A stretch of 38,558 bases of DNA from Elusimicrobiota bacterium (GTDB lineage: Bacteria; Elusimicrobiota; UBA8919), in the NCBI GenBank assembly GCA_040757695.1, contig JBFLWK010000017.1:1-38558 (forward strand), given 5' to 3'. Every line of letters begins with the position of its first letter. Positions within the stretch are counted from its first letter, which is position 1. Below, in pieces: positions 26,067 through 31,875 of this stretch. The position numbers and the translations under genes are program-made. The notes below the pieces were generated by a model. That model searched no databases, had not been told where the DNA came from, and was given only the letters and a program-made list of their open reading frames with translations.

Positions 26067-28754
26067 TTATTTCGCTACCACCACAGTTCCGTTAACCACT
26101 TTCCCATCTGCTTCTATTTGATATATATAGATGCCTGAGGGCACCGCTTTACCATCTTTCTTACCATCCCATCTTAACGAATCGCCAGTATCACCTTTTA
26201 TCATATCTGATACGAATGCGCCGTTGATATCATACACCTTGCCTGAAATACCGGTATCGTTACCTTCATACACAAAATTAACAACATCATTCCAGCCGTC
26301 ACCGTTAGGCGAGAATATTCTTGGATATACACTTGTAAGTGCAAACTTTTGAGACCGCAACGACTGACGAAGTTGATATTTACCGCCTTTCTTGGTCTTC
26401 ACAGAAACCGTCTGCTGTTGAGTATCCACCTCACCGCCGACTTTTATCCATTCTACACCATTATACCAGAATAGTGCGAGATTATCGGTTGCCTTATCCG
26501 CAGTGATTGGTGCGTGTGCAGGTGCGCCAACAATTCCACCTGAAACTTCATATGATATCTTTATATCCGCAAGCGCTCTGGAGAATAGCAGCCCTGTAAC
26601 AACTTCCTGGCTGCTGGCTTTTCTAGGCAGGAATGTGTATGCCCTTAACACCTTGCCTTTCTCGTCGTCAGTCAGCCGAACAATATCAAAATATACATCA
26701 TCACCAAACGAGTTGTTTTCTTTATAAATGATGCTGTTGATTGTTGGTGGGATTGCGATATTGGTCTTAGGTGCGGTTTCATTACAGAAGTAAATATTCG
26801 CATATGAGTCAGTCATTGCAGACCGGTGTGATTCGTTTTCTGATAAATCCCAGCAGGTTAGCCAGTAGTAATATGTTTGTCCACCTGTATAAATGTTTGT
26901 AGAGGTAACAGTTATTGGGATTGTGAATGGGTCTCCTGGTGCATCTATCCCGGTAGAACGATACAGTGTGTACTCCTTGAGGTCAGATGAAGTTGTGCCG
27001 TCGGTTGATTTGGTAACCGCAGTCCATCTGATTGTTATAGAATTGCGGTCGGTTGAAAGCGCTACTCTTATACCTCTTGGCTCTCTCGGTGGTATCTGGT
27101 CTGCAGCTGGCGGTGCGATACAGGAAGTAGATGCTGCTGTAGAATAGTTCGGTCTTAAATCATAACTGTATGCAGCATAGTAGTGATTCACACCTGATGT
27201 CAGGTTAGGATGGGTATAACTTGTTCCTGTGCCGTTATAGATTATGTAGCCACCGGTGGAATAATTAATTTCTGCAACAGGTGTAAATGTTGGTGGTGTG
27301 CCAGTAGAATATACAATCAGTGTTCCCTGATAATCAGCATCAGTCGGGTTGGTCCATGTGAGTTGTATTTCTCTACCGTTAGGCGCATAGAGTGGCTGTG
27401 CGGCAAAATTGCTAACCTGTGCAGGTGGTGTCGCATCCAATGTGAATGCCTGTGGAGAGTTAGAATATGCTGAGATTAAACCAGCATCGTCTATTGAGCG
27501 CAGGCAGAACCACCATGTAGTATCGTCTTTCAAGCCAGTGACAGTATATGACTGTGCATCACCTATGACAGTTGTAGTTGAAATAACTCTGCGGTTGGAT
27601 GAAGGTATTGAGTTCCAGGCAACATTATCCGGTATGCTACCTGAAGTTGAGAACCTGATATCGTAATAACCATTTGTTAAATTATCAAACGGTAGTTGTG
27701 GTGTTCTCGGTGCGTTTTCTGACGGAGCGAACCATTTCAGTTCAACCGAAGTGAATCCAACCTGACCTATTGAAAGACTAACAAATTCAGGTTGTTTACT
27801 ATCAACAGTAACTGTTGAAGCTCGTACATTTACACCCGAAACATCCTGATATGAGTTCCATACAGCAGTATTTGTTTGGTCATCTACTGTTTTTATAGCA
27901 AACCAGTAGGCTGTATCTGATTGTAATCCTTGAATAAGATATGACTGTTGAGAACACGGTATAACACTACTTGTTGATACAGTTATTTCTGTACCGGTTG
28001 TTTCAAAATTAGCGGCTGTTATAATCTGTGGAGCATATCTTATTCTGAAAGTACCGGTTAAGTTACCGGTAGTGCCATCATCACCGGGTGCTGTCCATTG
28101 TAATTTTATCTGGTCTTCGTATTCACCCGCAAGCGCAGTTAAGTCAGAGATTGCCGCTGGTGGAACTGTATCGCCTCTGACAGTTGCAGATGAGATATTG
28201 AACTCAACAGACATTATATGCCCGCTGTCTTCAACCCGAAGTGCGAGATAAACAACCTGATTATAATAATCGGAAGTAAATGTGATTGTTTCGGAACGCG
28301 TATAGCCGGGAGCAGGTTTGCCCTGTTCAGACCACCCCTGCGGATATTCCGATGCCTGATTCCACCACGCAGTTGTGTCATTTCCAAGTGTTGCTAATGA
28401 GTTAGTAGAAAATCTTAAATGATACGGCCATGGCATTAGAAGTTGACCATACCACGGTGGCGGGTCCTCGCCAGGCACCGTCCAGGTGAGGACAACTTCG
28501 CCTACACCAGCGCCCATTACTGATGCAATGTCGCTTACAGGTGTTGGTGGGCCCATATTCGGCCTGCAGGTCATCTGCATCGTCGCAGGATTAGCCGCAT
28601 AGAGGCAGATACATAGCGACATAGCAACATAGCAACATAGCAACATAGTAATGGCTAACTTGTTCGCCCGAGAAAGCGGGCTAAGTCGCTGAGTCGCTGA
28701 GTCGCTTAGTCGCTTAGTCGCTGACTTTAATATCTGGTTAAGTATTTTAACCAT
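26067..28754 (-). CDS. Large secreted FN3-repeat protein with FlgD-Ig C-terminus
   Basis: 895 residues. The repeated leader MVKILNQILK and a run encoded by two tandem repeats (AGTCGCTG; GCTATGTT) lead to a signal core (ITMLLCCYVAMSLCICLYAA). About five fibronectin type III domains follow, each with a recognisable strand such as VVLTWTVPGEDPP, IKLQWTAPGDDG, VELKWFAPSENAP, IQLTWTNPTDADY and ITIRWTAVTKSTD. A beta-rich region and a FlgD-Ig domain (RIFSPNGDGWNDVVNF; WDGKKDGKAVPSGIYIYQIEA) end the protein. Likely an exported surface or adhesion protein. The C-terminal domain may act as an export signal for the PorV system encoded next to it. Confidence 0.9.
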   Translation of the reverse strand: MVKILNQILKSATKRLSDSATQRLSPLSRANKLAITMLLCCYVAMSLCICLYAANPATMQMTCRPNMGPPTPVSDIASVMGAGVGEVVLTWTVPGEDPPPWYGQLLMPWPYHLRFSTNSLATLGNDTTAWWNQASEYPQGWSEQGKPAPGYTRSETITFTSDYYNQVVYLALRVEDSGHIMSVEFNISSATVRGDTVPPAAISDLTALAGEYEDQIKLQWTAPGDDGTTGNLTGTFRIRYAPQIITAANFETTGTEITVSTSSVIPCSQQSYLIQGLQSDTAYWFAIKTVDDQTNTAVWNSYQDVSGVNVRASTVTVDSKQPEFVSLSIGQVGFTSVELKWFAPSENAPRTPQLPFDNLTNGYYDIRFSTSGSIPDNVAWNSIPSSNRRVISTTTVIGDAQSYTVTGLKDDTTWWFCLRSIDDAGLISAYSNSPQAFTLDATPPAQVSNFAAQPLYAPNGREIQLTWTNPTDADYQGTLIVYSTGTPPTFTPVAEINYSTGGYIIYNGTGTSYTHPNLTSGVNHYYAAYSYDLRPNYSTAASTSCIAPPAADQIPPREPRGIRVALSTDRNSITIRWTAVTKSTDGTTSSDLKEYTLYRSTGIDAPGDPFTIPITVTSTNIYTGGQTYYYWLTCWDLSENESHRSAMTDSYANIYFCNETAPKTNIAIPPTINSIIYKENNSFGDDVYFDIVRLTDDEKGKVLRAYTFLPRKASSQEVVTGLLFSRALADIKISYEVSGGIVGAPAHAPITADKATDNLALFWYNGVEWIKVGGEVDTQQQTVSVKTKKGGKYQLRQSLRSQKFALTSVYPRIFSPNGDGWNDVVNFVYEGNDTGISGKVYDINGAFVSDMIKGDTGDSLRWDGKKDGKAVPSGIYIYQIEADGKVVNGTVVVAK
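28611..28650. repeat. ACATAGCA tandem tract encoding a signal-peptide core
   Basis: About five copies of ACATAGCA/ACATAGCG encode MLLCCYVAMSLC of the FN3 protein. Confidence 0.85.
28683..28724. repeat. AGTCGCTG tandem tract in the FN3 protein leader
   Basis: Five copies of AAGTCGCT/GAGTCGCT encode SATKRLSDSATQRLS just after MVKILNQILK. Confidence 0.85.
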
Positions 28755-28771
28755 TTTCTAAAATTCCTAAT

Positions 28772-28833
28772 CCGGGCAGGCAGGCACCAAATATCTTCCC
28801 CCGAAGAATCTTTGGACTTCCGTGCCCGCCCGG
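28772..28833 (-). repeat. Hairpin element unit 4
   Basis: Minus strand CCGGGCGGGCA pairs with TGCCTGCCCGG through one G-U pair; CGGAAGTCC and TCTTC-GGGG-GAAGA are present. Confidence 0.78.
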
Positions 28834-28846
28834 TAATTTTTTGTAA

Positions 28847-28906
28847 GCGAACGGGGCAGAGCCGAACATCTTCCCCCGAAGTGTAAGGACTTCCGCACCC
28901 GTCCGC
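28847..28906 (-). repeat. Hairpin element unit 5
   Basis: Minus strand GCGGACGGG pairs with CCCGTTCGC through one G-U pair; CGGAAGTCC and CTTC-GGGG-GAAG, flanked by ACA/TGT, are present. Confidence 0.75.
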
Positions 28907-28913
28907 AAAAACA

Positions 28914-28980
28914 GAAACCACAGATAGACACAGATGGACACAGATGTTATCTGCGAAAATCTGCGTGTATCTGCGGTTGC
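28914..28980. repeat. Inverted CACAGATA / TATCTGCG arrays
   Basis: ACCACAGATAGACACAGATG on the left faces ATCTGCGAAAATCTGCGTGT and ATCTGCGGT on the right. Pairing is through G-U on the minus strand where the left arm reads CACAGAT and the right arm ATCTGCG. Confidence 0.75.
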
Positions 28981-28996
28981 GAAAATGGAAACAAAA

Positions 28997-29045
28997 GGGC
29001 AGGCAATAAGAAGAACTTCCCCCGAAGAATCTTCCGTGCCCGCCC
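28997..29045 (-). repeat. Hairpin element unit 6
   Basis: Shortest closed copy. Minus strand GGGCGGGCA pairs with TGCCTGCCC through one G-U; CGGAAG and TTCTTC-GGGG-GAAG follow. Confidence 0.75.
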
Positions 29046-29110
29046 GTTTGTTCCCACTTAAATCTGTGTAATCTGTATTTGTTATCTGCGTAATCTGCGT
29101 TATAGAAAAA

Positions 29111-29174
29111 GGGCGGATATGAGCCGACAATAATCTTCCCCCGAAGATTGTTTGAAGGACATCCATACCCGCCC
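29111..29174 (-). repeat. Hairpin element unit 7
   Basis: Minus strand GGGCGGGTATGG pairs with CATATCCGCCC through one G-U; the inner hairpin is AATCTTC-GGGG-GAAGATT. Confidence 0.75.
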
Positions 29175-29235
29175 GGTAATTCATAACTGCGTTCAATAGT
29201 TTATATGTTCTTGTGTTCTTAAGTTCAAAAGAAAA

Positions 29236-29293
29236 GGGCTGGTAGGCGTTATCATTTCTTCCCCCGAAGATTTGAGAACTCCCGTACCAGCCC
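29236..29293 (-). repeat. Hairpin element unit 8, with compensatory stem change
   Basis: Minus strand GGGCTGGTA pairs perfectly with TACCAGCCC, a two-sided change from the GGGCGGGCA form. The inner hairpin TCTTC-GGGG-GAAGA is kept. Confidence 0.78.
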
Positions 29294-29456
29294 GTAATCT
29301 GCGTAATCTTATTTAAAAATCTGCGTGTATCTGCGTTCTTATATAAATAAAAAACCCTTATTTTATTAAAAATAGGGCTATTATATTCTAAACCACAATT
29401 AAGTGGATTATTTACACTTATTAGTAGGGGCGAATTTATTCGCCCGAAAAGAAAAC

Positions 29457-29517
29457 GGGCGGGCACGGAAGTCCTCCATCACCAGTTAAAACTGGTGACT
29501 ACTCTTCGGGGGAAGAA
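29457..29517 (+). repeat. Hairpin element unit 9, inverted and open-ended
   Basis: The same conserved blocks (GGGCGGGCACGGAAGTCC, then CTTCGGGGGAAGA) occur on the plus strand, with an extra hairpin CACCAGTT-AAAA-CTGGTG between them. No closing outer strand follows; instead there is a T-rich run, so a plus-strand terminator function is possible. A separate hairpin GGGCGAAT-TT-ATTCGCCC lies just before it (29428-29445). Confidence 0.65.
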
Positions 29518-29547
29518 TTTTTTTATTTTATTTGCTTAACCAGATCC

Positions 29548-29648
29548 TGATTCACGAATAACTAATCACGAATTTTATCACAAATGTTCACGAATACTTT
29601 TATTCGTGTTTATTCGTGTTTTAATTCGTGTGTCTCTATTCGTGTTCC
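29548..29648. repeat. Inverted ATTCGTG short-repeat block
   Basis: ATTCACGAATAACTAATCAC units on the left face TTATTCGTGTTTATTCGTGT units on the right. No gene is visible from 28755 to 30176 apart from these repeats. Confidence 0.85.
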
Positions 29649-29677
29649 AGGACTAGGCAAAACAAACAGAAACTGCA

Positions 29678-29760
29678 AGTTAAAGGTTAAAGGTTAAAGG
29701 TTAAAATTTTTGGACTTTATTTTAATTTATACCTTTAATTTTAACCTTATACCTGCCTTT
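29678..29760. repeat. Inverted GGTTAAA arrays
   Basis: Four GTTAAAG units face ACCTTTAATTTTAACCTTAT. It is closely related in sequence and layout to 23757-23880. Confidence 0.82.
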
Positions 29761-29793
29761 ACAGATGGACTTCAACCTACCCACCTTCTTCTT

Positions 29794-29861
29794 GTGGAAT
29801 GTGGAATGTGTGATGTGTGATGAATTTTTCATTACACTTTTCACTTTACACATTACACAAT
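29794..29861. repeat. Inverted GTGGAAT / ACACATTA arrays
   Basis: GTGGAATGTGGAATGTGTGA on the left faces CATTACACTTTTCACTTTAC and ACACATTACAC on the right around AATTTTT. Confidence 0.82.
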
Positions 29862-29881
29862 TTTTTAATGGGCAGATCAAA

Positions 29882-29992
29882 TCCACCGGTTCACCCCGCA
29901 AGGATTAACAACAAATTCCAAATCTCAAATCCCAATTCCCAAACTTGTTTGTAATTTGGTGCTTGGTGTTTGGAATTTGCCTTTCCGGTGGA
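29882..29992. repeat. Nested inverted repeats
   Basis: Outer arms TCCACCGG (29882-29889) and CCGGTGGA (29985-29992) enclose a second pair, CAAATTCCAAA and TTTGGAATTTG (about 29912-29979). Downstream to 30176 there are further hairpins: CCCC-AC-GGGG near 29998, CACGCCAAGGGCGTG near 30075, and a GCTTGCC-type hairpin near 30125. No gene is visible. Confidence 0.65.
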
Positions 29993-30176
29993 CATCCCCA
30001 CGGGGCTTTTTGACCTGTACTACATCCATCGGAGCAAAGTTACTATCCCGGCATATAGGAACTTTAATACCATCACGCCAAGGGCGTGATACTACACATT
30101 GTACCAATTTTTTGTAGTTGCTTGCCCTCGGCTCGGCAAGCCCTACACCACCAAGAATATTTGCTCCGTCCCTTTT

Positions 30177-30707
30177 TTAGTCAACTGCTCTTGCCCAGAT
30201 GCTGAGTGTGATAGTGAACTGGTCTGACGATGTTGATGTATTCGGTAGATGGATTTTTGCCACCATGCATGCTGAACTGCCAGCAGTAATAGTTGTCGCA
30301 TTGTTAATTTCTGTTTCAGTGGCTATATCAGTCCAGTTATTTGGATATCCAGCGCCAGTGAGACTGGTACCGGTACCAACCTGAAGTGAGTACTGGTCCG
30401 TACCCTGGTCTGCAGCATTCGCTTCAATTGTCCAGTCAACATCAGGCGCATCGGAATCCGCATTACTTCCTGCGCCGCACATATCACAGCCCAGAGTTCC
30501 ATCATTAGTGACAGTTCCGATAAGCACATCATCAAAATCATCCAGTGCTACACTACCGAAGTCACGAGTAGCGTTTTCGGTACCAATAGATACCGAGTAG
30601 GTACCAGTCGGTGTTACTGTCAATTTACATGTACCCGGGTTAGATGCTGCATATACCGCAGTTGCAGTCAGCCCCAAAACCAACAATAAACCAAGTAGTT
30701 TTCTCAT
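30177..30707 (-). CDS. Small secreted beta-rich protein
   Basis: 176 residues. A clear signal peptide (1-20, ending in VYAAS) is followed by a Thr/Asp/Gly-rich sequence of likely beta strands, with a CDMC motif near residue 92 and a C-terminal strand FTITLSIWARAVD. It resembles exported coat or pilin-like beta-sandwich proteins in general, without a firm family. The Shine-Dalgarno AAGGAGGTGAT matches the whole anti-SD and suggests high translation. It could be a substrate of the Ig/chaperone-like protein at 33799-34692. It starts where a CGCGAATA repeat block (30727-30775) ends. Confidence 0.8.
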   Translation of the reverse strand: MRKLLGLLLVLGLTATAVYAASNPGTCKLTVTPTGTYSVSIGTENATRDFGSVALDDFDDVLIGTVTNDGTLGCDMCGAGSNADSDAPDVDWTIEANAADQGTDQYSLQVGTGTSLTGAGYPNNWTDIATETEINNATTITAGSSACMVAKIHLPNTSTSSDQFTITLSIWARAVD

Positions 30708-30832
30708 TTTTTATCACCTCCTTTTTTTTAGAATCACGCGAATACTCGCGAATTAAATACCCGAATAAACGCGAATACTTCTCTCCTTTCCATCTATTTA
30801 TCTTTTTTCATCACCCCCCTTTTTGTTAAAGT

Positions 30833-31042
30833 TTAATATAACATCAGTTGTGTTTCTTCAATTTTTTCTGTTATCGGATTAACCTTAAAGCCAAGCATCT
30901 GCAATGTTGTTGTTCCTATTAAAACTTTAACAATTATATCTGAAATCCATATTGGTTGTGGTTCTTCTTTACCTTGAATACTTATCATTGCCCTGCCTTT
31001 TTCTATATTTGAGATTTCTACTTCAATCCCAATATGACCCAT
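30833..31042 (-). CDS. Clan AA aspartic-protease-like fragment (C-terminal half)
   Basis: 69 residues. The end, VLIGTTTLQMLGFKVNPITEKIEETQLMLY, is like the C-terminal half of small retropepsin-type proteins of about 120 residues, where L-I-G is followed by a helix and a G-x-x-V-x-P strand. The catalytic D-T/S-G half is missing, so it is either a remnant or a different small protein. It has its own promoter (31093-31121) and a weak AAGGG site. Confidence 0.6.
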   Translation of the reverse strand: MGHIGIEVEISNIEKGRAMISIQGKEEPQPIWISDIIVKVLIGTTTLQMLGFKVNPITEKIEETQLMLY

Positions 31043-31092
31043 ATTTACCCTTTTGGAGTTAAAGTTAAAGTGAACTTCCTCCTTCCACTATT

Positions 31093-31121
31093 AGTATAAC
31101 ACAAAATGTGCATTTTGTCAA
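31093..31121 (-). promoter_or_regulatory. Sigma70-type promoter, near-duplicate of the one at 18034
   Basis: Minus strand TTGACA (31116-31121), 17-base spacer, TATACT (31093-31098). Flanks match the 18034 promoter over about 40 bases, including the downstream GTTATACT and upstream AAAAAAGTAC. Confidence 0.82.
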
Positions 31122-31204
31122 GTACTTTTTTGATTTTGGAAATTTTTTTTTTTTGAGGTAAGAGACCACGGAACAGACACTATACAGTTTTGTTTATGTT
31201 TTAC

Positions 31205-31245
31205 CATTTTTGTTCACCCGTGTTCATCTGTGTTCATCTGTGGTT
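31205..31245. repeat. TGTTCATCTGTG tandem tract
   Basis: Three copies of TGTTCATCTGTG/TGTTCACCCG lie upstream of the pseudogene end; the same ATCTGTG family as at 19347 and 28914. Confidence 0.8.
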
Positions 31246-31250
31246 TCATT

Positions 31251-31623
31251 TCAATAACTTTCTAAAAATTTTTCGGCAAAAAGCGGTGCTTTCAGAACCA
31301 ATTCTGCTTCTTCTTCCTTGAATAAAAACGGTCTCACCTGATTCGCCAGAAATTTCAGTTCTTTAAAATACAGTTCAGCAATAAAAAAATTGTTTCTTTT
31401 TTCAACCGAAATCACTGTAGAAAAACCTTCCCTTTGAAGTCCACTTTCTACATTTTTAAAAAAAAGAACCGTATTTATTCCTAAATGTGCGGGTTGGTTT
31501 TGTTGTGACCGAAGTTACATTGGCTGCAACTTCCGGAATAATGCTGTAAATAGAAAGTGCTGTCTCCAAAGAAACATATGAAGGTTCGTATAATCTATTG
31601 GCAACATACAGGTCAGGAATTCT
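31251..31623 (-). pseudogene. Broken AbiEi-like antitoxin plus unidentified downstream fragment
   Basis: Codons 31623 to 31456 read RIPDLYVANRLYEPSYVSLE followed by TALSIYSIIPEVAANVTSVT and TKPTRTFRNKYGSFF, then a stop. This matches the well-conserved block of AbiEi-type (type IV toxin-antitoxin) antitoxins: S-Y-V-S-L-E-x-A-L, IPE, VTSVTTK. A second frame continues (KNVESGLQREGF to KAPLFAEKFLESY, stop at 31251) and could be a remnant of the partner gene. The frames meet at a run of eight A/T. No start was found, so the system is dead or was truncated. The 31624-31875 remainder holds ACAGATTACCGCAGATAACC and GACAGGATTAACAGGAT dispersed repeats. Confidence 0.6.
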
Positions 31624-31875
31624 TATAAAAATCCATTTCAGTTAGTCCTTATTTTTAGGGATTATCTAAAATATATTATTTTTATATCACAGATTACCGC
31701 AGATAACCAGAACAAGTTCAGTTTATGTTTTTTGACAGGATTAACAGGATTTTAATTACCACAGAAGCACGGAATTTAGGAGGCACGGAATAAAAACTTA
31801 AATTTCTTGATTTTTTTTCTGTGTCTCCGTGTCTCTGTGGTTTATCTTGATTTTGACTTTATCTTGTAAATCCTG

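Noticed and set aside
25584-29293. The clustered hairpin elements as a CRISPR array
   Set aside because: Unit spacing varies (about 73-154 bases), the units differ in length and sequence, the sequences between them are other repeats rather than unique spacers, and no cas gene is visible.
25584-29293. The elements as integron attC sites
   Set aside because: Terminal GTTRRRY / RYYYAAC core sites are absent, and there are no cassette genes between the units.
28747-29466. 239-codon frame as a protein gene
   Set aside because: It reads through several hairpin elements and short repeats, mixes different frames of the same repeat, and has no domain or ribosome site.
29925-30107. 60-codon frame on the minus strand
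   Set aside because: It lies on nested inverted repeats with no ribosome site and no recognisable product.
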